From Hyphomicrobiales bacterium (GTDB lineage: Bacteria; Pseudomonadota; Alphaproteobacteria; Rhizobiales; JAJFHB01), in contig JAJFHL010000383.1 of the NCBI GenBank assembly GCA_021775615.1, positions 1 through 58,107 on the forward strand: DNA of 58,107 nt, read 5' to 3'. Made by a program: the position numbers and the translations under genes. Below the pieces are notes generated by a model. That model saw nothing but the letters and a program-made list of their open reading frames with translations. It was not told where the DNA came from and did not search any database. Below are positions 46,301-54,377 of this stretch, in pieces; the stretch's first letter is position 1; every line of letters starts with the position of its first letter.

Positions 46301-46810
46301 AGCTTCAATATCCTCTGCGCTCCGGTCTGTAACGCCGTCCGGAGAGCCGGCATCCGAAACATCGGCGACGCCGTTGTCGGCCGGTGTGCCGGCATCACCG
46401 AAACCAAGCTGGAAACTCCCGTCGAGTTTCCGCTTGATGAGTATTCTGGGGCCGATGAATTCAAGATCCGTCGGGCGGATCTCGCCGGACAGCAGGGCGG
46501 CGGCGCTCAGCCCGACACCGGCCCGCGGCGCACGGGCGATCATCTGGCCCTCGCTGTCTTCGAGATGGGCGCGACGCAAACGCAGATGTATCGTATTGCT
46601 TTGCGGGTCGCGCTCGATCACCACGTCCTTGACGCGCAGGCGCATTCCATCAAGGCTGGAGTTTACAAACCGCTCGACAGGGCCGGACAGGAAACCCAAC
46701 GACAACGGTCCCTGGGAGATGCGCCAATAGCCAAAGCCGGCGCCAAGAACCAGCACCGACACAAAACTGAGCACTCCGTAAAGGAATCCTCTTCTCGCGC
46801 GCTTACCCAA
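43307..46810 (-). CDS. AsmA-like/DUF3971 envelope protein
   Basis: The 1167-residue protein has one N-terminal membrane anchor (GFLYGVLSFVSVLVLGAGFGYW) and a long periplasmic beta-rich region of the DUF3971/AsmA-like type, ending in a Pro/Arg/Lys tail (ARPKPKRELK). Segments such as GSFQLGFGD, LTDVALASIFEGGDIQSGTMVLDVDKQ, GAGNRFAITGSTNADGVTSFRIVG and the C-terminal FARPRVTINPVSALAPGFLRRFLEIG resemble AsmA-family proteins (YhdP/TamB-like), thought to bridge inner and outer membranes for lipid movement. The start is TTG at 46810 with AGGTCA just upstream; no closer ATG is seen. Function inferred from family only. Confidence 0.85.
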   Translation of the reverse strand: MGKRARRGFLYGVLSFVSVLVLGAGFGYWRISQGPLSLGFLSGPVERFVNSSLDGMRLRVKDVVIERDPQSNTIHLRLRRAHLEDSEGQMIARAPRAGVGLSAAALLSGEIRPTDLEFIGPRILIKRKLDGSFQLGFGDAGTPADNGVADVSDAGSPDGVTDRSAEDIEAESGGFLAYILQAFAARTANDSATSDLGTIAISDAAVSIYDEANESFWYAPKTNLVFQRVPYGISLLAHGNVSSGQHPWKLQLAVDYLADSGRFKVTAKVFDLIPAEMSDLIFALSNLAKVQVPLNGEANFEFDSKGTLLEAKASFAAGAGLVGFPGFITESVLVDEGALQLTYEPDSGDIVLEDSSIYVGGSRASLNGRFSPMHNDTGKLVSWRYRMSARNVSLDTQGTFRNLLAIDSFDLRGLAAIEEGRLDIEELKLTAGDSVIKLRGTFIEGPEVPAVFLRGTMRNAALPVIMKLWPPAAAPGARNWIVEHMSDDAVLDGDLAVNLSSEALAAALESAPLPNDQLSFAFKLRNVTTRYFRDFPAITNARAEGLLRGNDLEVRLSEGDVTLETGDGLKVSNGRFYLENLAERGTIGDITIDVSGTSTSILRLVDREPLGYAKAAGIAPEDLGGTNVTRLHVRLPMLHHLTFDQVEISARSELTDVALASIFEGGDIQSGTMVLDVDKQGLVGKGKVTLNGVKTQLTWREDFEDAKAGTRIKAAAVLTEEARKRLNLDLSGFLRGAVPVVVESGAGGGFERMHIEADLSNAEIFFSQLQWRRHAGKGAKASFDVHLAPNGTTTVTNLRLVGPDHLSMQGSLSTNAKGALTKIDMPDVRLGAGNRFAITGSTNADGVTSFRIVGDSFDARPIVDAMFGEGEAIPSEPAAPVQPGRSRVNVVAQIKTLFFHNNEHLTNVSANMHMLGGNLQRFRMNGQFANAKGLEVTIAPDGTGQRPIQVLSDDAGATLRAVNLYTRSHNGTLKLTAVLGKPGSGEVKNGRLGIRKFVVRNEPVLRELGSTTQRTNGNGNNTPSDDTRFDVLKLKFSIDPTYMRITDEAIIHGPSIGSTVRGSVRRDNGRIKIAGTLSPAYALNSAIGNVPILGQVLLGGEGQGLIGVTFAVTGTFARPRVTINPVSALAPGFLRRFLEIGEDISQPEPAGDIVEPQARPKPKRELK

Positions 46811-47074
46811 TGACCTAGATCCCCTACCCCCGATGCTCTTGGCAATGGTGGCACAAGATTATGAGAAAAACGAGCCTGTATTCCACAATGCTCGTCGTAC
46901 AGGCACCCCCTAACGGGTACCACCGCCGCTCACGTTCTGGCAATCAAACAACTTTCGGCTGACGGCTGCGCATGTTCCTGTTTCGTATTGTGAACCAGAC
47001 GGCCTTAAATTTCTGTTGAAACATCCGCGACACAGGCCGATACGACATGCAAATAAAGACGAAAGGATGGCGGC

Positions 47075-47554
47075 ATGATCACAAATCCAGACATTGGCGA
47101 CAACGTTCCGGAATTTACCTTAACCACCGATGGCAACGGTGAAATTTCAAGTTCCGCAATGCGCGGCGCGCCGACGGTCATCTACTTCTATCCCAAGGAC
47201 GACACCCCTGGCTGCACCAAGCAGGCAATCGCCTTCAGCGCCCATAAATGCCGTTTCGACAAGCTCAACACAAGAATCATCGGAATTTCGGCGGACACAC
47301 CGAAGAAACACGATAAATTCAAGCAAAAACATGATCTTACCATAACACTGGCGTCTGATGAGGATCACAAGGTCCTCAATGCGTTCGGCGTTTGGGTGGA
47401 AAAGAACATGTATGGCCGCAAATACATGGGCATTGAGCGTTCGACGTTTCTGATTGACGCCGATGGAACGATTTGCGCGGTCTGGCGCAAGGTCAAGGTG
47501 CCCGGTCATGTGGAAGCGGTCCTCGAGGCGGTGGAGCGGCTGGTTCAGCCATGA
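47075..47554 (+). CDS. bcp: Peroxiredoxin Bcp (thiol peroxidase)
   Basis: Bcp reduces hydroperoxides with electrons from thioredoxin. The 159-residue protein has the AhpC/TSA fold: DNVPEFTLTTDGNGE, the peroxidatic Cys47 in YPKDDTPGCTKQAIAFS, and ERSTFLIDADGTICAVW. The E. coli-type resolving Cys five residues on is Ile52 here; Cys59 is the only nearby alternative, so the enzyme may use Cys59 or behave as a 1-Cys peroxiredoxin. The gene overlaps the DUF455 gene by four bases (ATGA), so both are co-translated. Confidence 0.93.
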   Translation: MITNPDIGDNVPEFTLTTDGNGEISSSAMRGAPTVIYFYPKDDTPGCTKQAIAFSAHKCRFDKLNTRIIGISADTPKKHDKFKQKHDLTITLASDEDHKVLNAFGVWVEKNMYGRKYMGIERSTFLIDADGTICAVWRKVKVPGHVEAVLEAVERLVQP

Positions 47555-48375
47555 CCGGTCTCGATACCCTGGCCGATTGTGCAAAAGCCGTCGTCAGTTC
47601 CGAATCAACCAGTGAAAAAGTGCGCATCGCGCAGCATGCGGCGCGGCAGTGGCAGGCCCGACAACTGTCCAAGGGGCGGTTGGGAGGCAGGTTTGCGATG
47701 CCGGACCGGCCCGGTCGCCCGGACCGGCCGCACCTGCTTCCGGCGCGCGACATGCCGAAGCGGTCCGCGAAAGGTGCGCGCGGACGCATAGCGCTGATTC
47801 ACTCGCTGGCGCATATCGAACTGAACGCCATCGATCTCACCTGGGACCTGATCGGCCGCTTTGTCGATGAACCGATGCCGCGGTCATTCTTTGATGACTG
47901 GGTGCAGGTTGGATTGGAGGAGGCAAAGCACTTCGGCCTTCTCGAGCGCCGGCTTCATGAACTCGATCAGCGCTATGGAAACTTGCCGGCGCATGACGGC
48001 CTCTGGCAGGCCGCGCAGGACACCGGACACTGCCTGCGCGCACGCCTCGCCGTGATCCCCCTGGTTCTTGAAGCCCGGGGGCTCGACGTCACCCCGCCGA
48101 TGATCGAAAAAACCGAAGCGGCCGGCGATACGGCGACCGCCGCGATCCTTATGACCATCTACAGAGACGAAAAACGCCACGTCGGCTTCGGATCAAAATG
48201 GTTCCGCTTTCTGTGCGAGCGGGACGGGTTCAGACCGGAACCGGAATTCCACAAGCTGGTTCGCAAGCACTTTCGAGGCGCACTGAAACCGCCCTTCAAC
48301 GATAAGGCACGGTCCGAAGCCGGGCTATCCCCAGGTTTCTACAAACCGCTTGTTGGATTGCAGCGGTTCGACTAA
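47551..48375 (+). CDS. DUF455 ferritin-like protein
   Basis: The 274-residue protein matches DUF455, a ferritin-like four-helix family: RGRIALIHSLAHIELNAIDLTWDLIGRF, SFFDDWVQVGLEEAKHFGLLERRL, LVLEARGLDVTPPMIEKTE and IYRDEKRHVGFGSKWFRFL. The Glu/His residues in HIELNAID, EEAKHF and DEKRHV are as expected for a di-iron site. No signal peptide. It overlaps the stop of bcp (ATGA), linking it to peroxide defence by context only. Function of the family is unknown. Confidence 0.9.
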   Translation: MTGLDTLADCAKAVVSSESTSEKVRIAQHAARQWQARQLSKGRLGGRFAMPDRPGRPDRPHLLPARDMPKRSAKGARGRIALIHSLAHIELNAIDLTWDLIGRFVDEPMPRSFFDDWVQVGLEEAKHFGLLERRLHELDQRYGNLPAHDGLWQAAQDTGHCLRARLAVIPLVLEARGLDVTPPMIEKTEAAGDTATAAILMTIYRDEKRHVGFGSKWFRFLCERDGFRPEPEFHKLVRKHFRGALKPPFNDKARSEAGLSPGFYKPLVGLQRFD

Positions 48376-48516
48376 TTTGCAAACTGGTGAGTACTGCGTT
48401 GTCTAGTTGCGTATCTTTCCGGACCGGGTGACGGAATCAGTCCCGGTCCATGGTAAGCGTTCGCATCTGCCCGCGTCGGCGGGCGGTATCGGTTCCGGGG
48501 ACATCGGTAGCACAAC

Positions 48517-49839
48517 ATGAATTTCGACGGCTCACACTCCAAACAATCGCCCGGGGAAGTGCTTCGCCGGGCTTTTCGGGAACGGCAGGTCTACGTGCGC
48601 TCCGATGGCGGGCTGCGTTACCTCGTGGTGCGGCCATGGCATCTTGTTCTCGGCACCTGCCTGTGTGCCGCCAGTTTAGGCTGGCTGTCGGTCTCGACGT
48701 TCACGTTCCTCTACAACGCCGATGAGATTTCCGACGCACGAAACAGAACCGAGCGCGTTCAGGTGTTGTATGATCGGCGGCTTGCGACCATGCAGACGGC
48801 GGTTGAGCGCCTGAACGAAAAGCTCATGCTCGACCAGGGAGCCTATATCGGCAAGGTTGAAGCACTTCGCAGCGACTTCGTCAGGTTGGCCGACCGGCAA
48901 CGCCGTCTCGAAATCTTCTTCAAACAAGGCTGGCTCCCCGCAAAAGTCCTTGATGGCACTTTGCCTGGGCCGACGCCCAAGCCGCACAGCGACAATCGAC
49001 GCGAAGACAACCAGCGCGAAGACGACCAGCGCGAGGACAACCAGCGCGAGGACAAGCAGCCGATCGTACGCGCGACGGCTCCCGCCGGCGAATTCAGGAC
49101 CAGGGCCGAAGCCGAGCAGCCGATTGCCGAAATCCAACAGGGATTCGCCGCGTTCGAAGCCACTCAGATGACGCTTGTGGCGCGTATCCTGGAGTTTGGA
49201 GAGAATAAAGCGGCGGATCTGAGAAAGGTCTTCACCAAGCTGGGGCTGGACCCGGTGAAGGTCGCCGCACGCGTCAAACTGCCGAAAGATGCGACCGGCG
49301 GTCCGTTGCTTCCGGTGCAGACAAACGGCCAGCCACACGACTATCTCGACCGTCAGTTGCTCAAGGCGCACAAGATACTTCTTGAAGCGGAAAAGCTGCG
49401 CCACGCCATCACGATGATGCCGGTCAGGCTGCCGTTCGACAAAGGTTACCGATTGACCAGCGGCTTCGGATTTCGGCGCGATCCGATCAAGGATGTCCTG
49501 GCCATGCACACCGGGGTGGACCTCATGACCGCCTATGGAGCGCCGATCAAGGCCACCGCGGCGGGCGAAGTCATCCGCGCCGACATGAGCGCCGTCTACG
49601 GCCGCGTTATCGATATCCGGCATGACAACGGCATAACAACACGCTATGCTCACATGAGTGCGATGGAAGTGGTAGAGGGCCAGCGCGTCACGGTTGAGCA
49701 GTTGATCGGACGGGTCGGAACATCGGGACGAAGCACGGGTCCGCATCTGCACTATGAAACCAGAGTGAACGACAAACCCATTGATCCGTATGAATTTTTG
49801 CGTGTAGCTCGGAATGTTCTTCAAGAAAAAGACCAATAG
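48517..49839 (+). CDS. M23 family peptidoglycan endopeptidase (LytM type)
   Basis: The 440-residue protein has a cytoplasmic N-terminus (~45 aa), one membrane anchor (HLVLGTCLCAASLGWLSVSTFTFLY), a coiled-coil stretch, a DNQRE-repeat linker (residues ~159-182) and a C-terminal LytM domain. The zinc motifs are intact: HTGVD, and HLHYE after the GTSGRSTGPH loop, plus YAHMSAMEVVEGQRV. It should cut peptide crosslinks in the periplasm. The final 26 bases overlap the bactofilin gene, and such M23-bactofilin pairs shape cell growth zones in other alphaproteobacteria (for example LmdC-BacA), from memory. A weak ribosome-binding site precedes ATG 48517. Confidence 0.92.
   Translation: MNFDGSHSKQSPGEVLRRAFRERQVYVRSDGGLRYLVVRPWHLVLGTCLCAASLGWLSVSTFTFLYNADEISDARNRTERVQVLYDRRLATMQTAVERLNEKLMLDQGAYIGKVEALRSDFVRLADRQRRLEIFFKQGWLPAKVLDGTLPGPTPKPHSDNRREDNQREDDQREDNQREDKQPIVRATAPAGEFRTRAEAEQPIAEIQQGFAAFEATQMTLVARILEFGENKAADLRKVFTKLGLDPVKVAARVKLPKDATGGPLLPVQTNGQPHDYLDRQLLKAHKILLEAEKLRHAITMMPVRLPFDKGYRLTSGFGFRRDPIKDVLAMHTGVDLMTAYGAPIKATAAGEVIRADMSAVYGRVIDIRHDNGITTRYAHMSAMEVVEGQRVTVEQLIGRVGTSGRSTGPHLHYETRVNDKPIDPYEFLRVARNVLQEKDQ
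48991..49059 (+). repeat. 15-bp tandem repeat in the M23 peptidase linker
   Basis: Four full units and a partial fifth encode DNRRE, DNQRE, DDQRE, DNQRE and DKQ. Units start at 48991, 49006, 49021, 49036 and 49051. The run is charged, likely disordered, and lies between the coiled coil and the catalytic domain, so it should set the reach of the enzyme. Copy number may differ between strains. Confidence 0.88.
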
Positions 49840-50308
49840 ATCCGGCGGCTCGGCAGCCCGTTCAGCACGTGTTGGCCCGTCCATCATCGGCGCCGACGTG
49901 GTCATTCAAGGCAATATCGTCACCGGCGGCGATCTTCAGGTCGAAGGCACGATCCAGGGAGACGTGCGCGCCGCGGCGGTCGTTGTCGGCCCTCAGGGCA
50001 CCATACATGGCGAAGTGTCGGGAGACGAAATCGCGGTTCAGGGCCGGGTGATCGGACCGATTCGCGGGTTGCGGGTTCAGGTGTTTTCCGGCGCCCATGT
50101 GGATGGTGACATTGTGCACGATTCGCTGGCGGTCGAGACCGGCGCTTTCTGCCAGGGCAACATCAGGCGCTCGGAAGAACCATTGACGCCGCAGCACGGA
50201 CATGAGCCGGTGCGGCATCATGAAGCTGAAATGCAGGTTGAGGGTGACGACGAACCGCGGCGCCCGCAGCGACGGCCCATAATGTTGCGCTCAAGGGCGG
50301 CCGAATAA
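49814..50308 (+). CDS. Bactofilin
   Basis: Bactofilins (DUF583) polymerise into non-nucleotide filaments at the membrane and recruit cell-wall enzymes. The 164-residue protein has a short basic N-terminus (MFFKKKTNRSGGSAARSAR, a probable membrane-targeting patch), a beta-helix core with regular six-residue turns (IIGADVVIQGNIVTGGDLQVEGTIQGDV, TIHGEVSGDEIAVQGRVIGPIRG, GAHVDGDIVHDSLAVETGAFCQGNI) and a disordered His/Arg-rich tail. It overlaps the M23 peptidase gene by 26 bases, so the two are translated together. Convergent with prfB, 30 bp away. Confidence 0.95.
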   Translation: MFFKKKTNRSGGSAARSARVGPSIIGADVVIQGNIVTGGDLQVEGTIQGDVRAAAVVVGPQGTIHGEVSGDEIAVQGRVIGPIRGLRVQVFSGAHVDGDIVHDSLAVETGAFCQGNIRRSEEPLTPQHGHEPVRHHEAEMQVEGDDEPRRPQRRPIMLRSRAAE

Positions 50309-50338
50309 CCCCCTGCCCGACCGTTCAAACTCTTCCGT

Positions 50339-51470
50339 CTATTCCAGGTCTTCGACTTCGCCGTCACCGGTGCCGTACACTCTTTGCGCCAGGGCGGCTT
50401 CGAGGAACAAGTCGATGTCGCCGTCGAGAACGGCCGACGGGTTGCTGCTTTCGACACTTGTGCGCAGGTCCTTGACCATCTGATAGGGCTGCAGCACGTA
50501 CGAGCGGATCTGATGTCCCCAGCCGATTTCCGACTTGCTCGCCGCTTCGGCCTGAGCCTCCTCCTCGCGGCGCTGCAGCTCTGCTTCATAAAGCCGCGCA
50601 CGCAGCATTGACCATGCTGTCGCGCGGTTCTTGTGCTGCGAGCGGTCGTTCTGGCACTGCACCACGATGTTCGTCGGGATATGGGTCATTCTGACCGCGC
50701 TGTCGGTCTTGTTGACGTGCTGCCCGCCGGCACCTGACGCCCGGTAGGTGTCGACCCGCACATCACTTTCGTTGATCTCGATCGTTATCGTGTCGTCGAT
50801 CACCGGATAGACCCAGGCGGACGCAAATGACGTATGGCGCCGTGCGGCGGAATCATAGGGCGAGATCCGAACCAGCCTGTGCACGCCCGATTCGGTCTTG
50901 AGCCAGCCATAGGCGTTGCGCCCCTTGATCAGCAAGGTCGCGGATTTGTAACCCGCTTCTTCGCCCGGATTGACCTCGATCACTTCGACCTTGTGACCCT
51001 TCGATTCGGCCCAGCGCGTATACATGCGGGTGAGCATCTGGGCCCAGTCCTGGCTTTCGGTTCCCCCGGCCCCCGAATGGATCTCGATATATGAGTCGTT
51101 GGAATCGGCTTCGCCCGACAGCAGTGTCTGAAGCTGTTCCTTGCCAGTCTGCTTCTGCAATTCAAACAGCGCCTGTTCCGCTTCGGAGACGATTTCGGCA
51201 TCGCCTTCCGCTTCCCCCAGCTCGATCAGCTCGATGCTTTCTTCCAGGGTACTGGCAAACTGCTCGCAGTGGCTGATCTGGTCGTCTAATTCCTGGCGCG
51301 CACGCATCAGGCTTTGCGCCCGCTCCGCATCGTTCCACAGATCCGGGTTCTCGACCTTGGAATTCAGGTCGCGCAATCGCTCATGGGCGGTGTCCCAGTC
51401 AAAGATGCCTCCTCAGCAGTGCCAGCGCCCGCTCTATCTCATCGACAACCGATTGTACTTCCCCACGCAT
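50339..51470 (-). CDS. prfB: Peptide chain release factor 2, expressed by programmed +1 frameshift
   Basis: RF2 ends translation at UGA and UAA. The gene is in two frames: 23 codons from ATG 51470, ending at an in-frame TGA (51401-51399), then a +1 shift into the frame that runs to 50339, giving 376 residues. The main frame has the GGQ motif in [23 protein letters not shown] and [15 protein letters not shown], where Tyr replaces Phe of the SPF codon-recognition motif, a common alphaproteobacterial variant. The frameshift site at 51399-51413 is an exact analogue of E. coli's, so RF2 level controls its own synthesis. PBP1A lies upstream on the same strand. Confidence 0.95.
51399..51413 (-). promoter_or_regulatory. 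prfB programmed +1 frameshift site
   Basis: The minus strand reads AGGAGGCATCTTTGAC: an internal Shine-Dalgarno-like AGGAGG three bases before CTT, then the TGA stop in poor context (TGAC). The spacing matches E. coli prfB. When RF2 is scarce, the ribosome slips from CTT to TTT and continues as L-D-W-D-T-A-H-E; when RF2 is plentiful it stops after 23 residues. Confidence 0.95.
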
Positions 51471-51588
51471 TCTGCCGTCGTTCCTGTTCGTGTGAATTGC
51501 CTCAAGCCGCAGATGGCGGCGAGGGAAAATAGACCTGCGGCCGGCAGGTGTAAACGCCTGCCTGACCGGACATTGTTGAAATACCGGA

Positions 51589-54057
51589 TCAGTAGAGGCC
51601 GCCGGTCCCCGTAGTCAGCTCATCGGTTCCTTCCGACGTGCTGTATGACGGCTCAATGATGTTGCCATCAACGTCAACCACCGTGGACTCGTCGTTCGGC
51701 GCTTCTCCCGGCTTGAATGCCTCCCAGATGACTTTCTCGTCCTCCGGCCGGGCACGCTGGCCGGTTTCCTTGTTGATGCGAATGAACTGAATTCCGTTGG
51801 GCACCCGGAACGGAATAGCGGTCTTGTCCTGAAGCGCCAGCTGCATGAAGTCGCGGAATATGGGGGCGGCAAGATGCCCGCCGGTGTAGCCGCGGCCCAT
51901 CGGGCGCGGAGTGTCATATCCGACAAAGACCCCGACCGCCAGGTCGGGTGAGAAGCCAACGAACCAGGCATCGCGCTCGTCGTTGGTGGTCCCGGTCTTG
52001 CCGGCAAGCGGCTTGCCCACCGCTTTGACCACGGTGGCGGTGCCGCTCTGGACTACACCCTCGAGCATATAGACGACCTGATAGGCGGTCATCGGGTCGA
52101 TAAGCTGGGCGCGGGCGTCCGGCAGATCCGGTTCGGACTGATTTTCCCAGGCGGCGGCGGTACAGCTTTCGCACGTCCTTGGATCGTGACGGTAAATCGT
52201 CTTGCCGAACCTGTCCTGAATACGGTCGATCACGCTCGGCTCGATGCGTTTGCCGCCGTTCACCAGCATTCCGAAAGCGGATGTGATCTTGAGCAGGCTG
52301 GTTTCTTCAGCACCCAGTGCCATCGACGGCACGGCCTGCGGACGGTCGTAGATCCCGAACATCTTGGAATATTCGACGACCTTGTCCATTCCCATCTGAA
52401 CGGAGAGGCGCACTGCCGACACGTTGTACGACTTCTCCAGCGCGGTGCGCAGCGTCGACGGACCGTAGAAACGGCCACCGTAGTTTTGCGGTCGGTAAGT
52501 GGGCTGGCCCTTGATCTCGATCTCGATCTCTTCGTCCACGACGATGCTTGCAGGCGTGTATCCGTTGTCGAGGGCGGCAGCATATGCGAACGGCTTGAAC
52601 GACGATCCCGGTTGCCGCTTGGCCTGGACGGCGCGGTTGAACACGCTCTTGCCATAGCTGAAGCCGCCGACCAGGGCATGGACACGGCCCGTGTGAGGAT
52701 CGAGAGCGACCAGCGCCCCTTCAATTTCAGGTATCTGCACCAGATGCCAGGTTCCAGGTTGCGCCGGATTGGGGGCAACGTGCACAACGTCCCCGGTCTC
52801 GACGACATCGCCCGGCGTCTTGACCTTCGGGCCCAGCTCTCTGTCCGAAACGGCCTTGCGCGCCCACTTCATGAGGTCGAGCGGAATGGCGCCGGTTTCC
52901 GGTTCCGCCTTGGGCTGGCCCGACCTCACTGGTTCCGGGCGCAGCCCGATATCGGCTTGCGTATCGGTGACACCAAGCACCACCGCCATCCGCCATGGCG
53001 ACAAGTCGCCCGGCATTTCCATTTTCGAGAGTTCGTCCGCCCAGTTTCCTTCCGGTGACGCCTTGGCGACGGCACCGCGCCAGCCCTTTTCGCGGTCAAA
53101 CTTCATCAGGCCGCGGGTCAGCGCCTGTCGTGCCCAGACCTGCATTTTGGGATCGAGCGTGGTTCTGATCGACAACCCGCCCTCGTACAAGACCTTTTCA
53201 TCGTACTGTTCGATGACACGGCGGCGAACCTCTTCGGCAAACACTTCGGCCTGCTCGATCTCGATAACCGCATCGCCGAACGGTCTGAGATCGACATCGA
53301 TGCCGGTGGCCTTCGCCTCGGCTGCCTGCGCCTCGTCGATATAGCCGTTGATCTGCATCCGGTCGATGACCCAGTTACGCCGCGTCAGCGCGCGTTTCCG
53401 GTGCTTGGTCGGATGGTAGTTGTTGGGCGCCTTCGGCAGGGCGGCAAGATAGGCCGCCTCCTGCAATGTGAGTTCGTGCAGGGACTTGTTGAAGTAGCTC
53501 AGTGACGCGGCCGCAATGCCGTACGACTTCAGCCCAAGGTAGATTTCGTTGAGATAAAGTTCGAGAATCTTGCGTTTGCTGAAGGCCTGTTCGATACGCT
53601 TTGCCAGCAGGGCCTCTTTCAGTTTCCGGTTGAGGTTCCGCTCCGGGGTCAGCAGGAAGTTTTTCGCAACCTGCTGAGTGATCGTCGACGCACCCTGAAG
53701 ACGCCGTTTGCCCTGCAGGAAGCCCTTGGCCATGGCGACCGCGGCGCGGGTGATGCCGCTCCAGTCGATACCGCCATGCTTGAAGAAATTTTTGTCTTCC
53801 GCCGAAATAAAGGCGTGGACAACCTGATCGGGGATGGCGTCGATCGGCACGAAGAGCCGCCGCTGGCTGGCATATTCGGCGAGCAACTGACCGTTGGCCG
53901 CATGCACCCGCGACATGACCGCCGGTTCGTATTTCGCCAACTGTGCGTGCTCGGGGAGCGTTTTGCTGGTTTCAAACACCAGATAGGCGAACGCGACCAC
54001 GCAGCCCAGAAAAACCACGAACCCAAATCCGAACAGGTATCCGAGCAATCTCAGCAT
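51589..54057 (-). CDS. Penicillin-binding protein 1A (class A, bifunctional)
   Basis: PBP1A polymerises glycan strands and crosslinks peptides in the periplasm. The 822-residue protein has one membrane anchor (LLGYLFGFGFVVFLGCVVAFAYLVF), the glycosyltransferase 51 domain (FISAEDKNFFKHGGIDW, catalytic Glu; GASTITQQVAKNFLLTPERNLNRKLKEALLA) and the transpeptidase domain with SSFKP (Ser-x-x-Lys), KSYN and KTGTTNDERDAWFVG. An OB-like insert lies between (MAVVLGVTDTQADIGL). The gene is in the conserved order prfB - PBP1A - amidase - rne. Called mrcA or ponA in other species. Confidence 0.95.
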   Translation of the reverse strand: MLRLLGYLFGFGFVVFLGCVVAFAYLVFETSKTLPEHAQLAKYEPAVMSRVHAANGQLLAEYASQRRLFVPIDAIPDQVVHAFISAEDKNFFKHGGIDWSGITRAAVAMAKGFLQGKRRLQGASTITQQVAKNFLLTPERNLNRKLKEALLAKRIEQAFSKRKILELYLNEIYLGLKSYGIAAASLSYFNKSLHELTLQEAAYLAALPKAPNNYHPTKHRKRALTRRNWVIDRMQINGYIDEAQAAEAKATGIDVDLRPFGDAVIEIEQAEVFAEEVRRRVIEQYDEKVLYEGGLSIRTTLDPKMQVWARQALTRGLMKFDREKGWRGAVAKASPEGNWADELSKMEMPGDLSPWRMAVVLGVTDTQADIGLRPEPVRSGQPKAEPETGAIPLDLMKWARKAVSDRELGPKVKTPGDVVETGDVVHVAPNPAQPGTWHLVQIPEIEGALVALDPHTGRVHALVGGFSYGKSVFNRAVQAKRQPGSSFKPFAYAAALDNGYTPASIVVDEEIEIEIKGQPTYRPQNYGGRFYGPSTLRTALEKSYNVSAVRLSVQMGMDKVVEYSKMFGIYDRPQAVPSMALGAEETSLLKITSAFGMLVNGGKRIEPSVIDRIQDRFGKTIYRHDPRTCESCTAAAWENQSEPDLPDARAQLIDPMTAYQVVYMLEGVVQSGTATVVKAVGKPLAGKTGTTNDERDAWFVGFSPDLAVGVFVGYDTPRPMGRGYTGGHLAAPIFRDFMQLALQDKTAIPFRVPNGIQFIRINKETGQRARPEDEKVIWEAFKPGEAPNDESTVVDVDGNIIEPSYSTSEGTDELTTGTGGLY

Positions 54058-54377
54058 CGATTCGTCCGTCCCTGGTCCATTGACGCGTCAGGTAAAACTC
54101 CGGTGTGTCCGATATCCGAGCAATGCACCACCGGCATCGTCTTCAGTTCATTACACCAGTAAAAGCTGTAGGCACACATACGAGTAAGCCTCGCCGGCCA
54201 TTGGCACCCGCTTCGGGTTCACCGCCATTCGCTCGTCCCACCGGCAGCACAAAAGCTCACTAGGGGCTAAAGCGCAAATATGGCGATCAATTGGCACTTT
54301 CGGCCGGACCCTATGTCAATCGCCACATCCAGTACAGGGAAAACTGATCAGGTCCGCAATGGCCTGCGATGGGCGGC
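54058..54377. other. Gene-free stretch between the amidase and PBP1A genes
   Basis: This 320-bp stretch holds no credible gene. Both neighbours are on the minus strand, so it should contain the amidase terminator and the PBP1A promoter, but I found neither a clear stem with T run nor -10/-35 boxes. A short AGGGA lies about 12 bases before the PBP1A ATG. Confidence 0.6.

Noticed and set aside
48421-48449. Hairpin GGACCGGG/CCCGGTCC as a terminator after DUF455
   Set aside because: The 8-bp stem is real but no T run follows on either strand; it may be part of the M23 peptidase leader.
51314-51376. Internal start for prfB at 51376
   Set aside because: The real gene begins at 51470 and uses a +1 frameshift; the internal codon is only where the main frame first offers a start.
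51543-51562. Hairpin between PBP1A and prfB as a terminator
   Set aside because: Only a 6-bp stem with a T run about 12 bases away; too weak to call.
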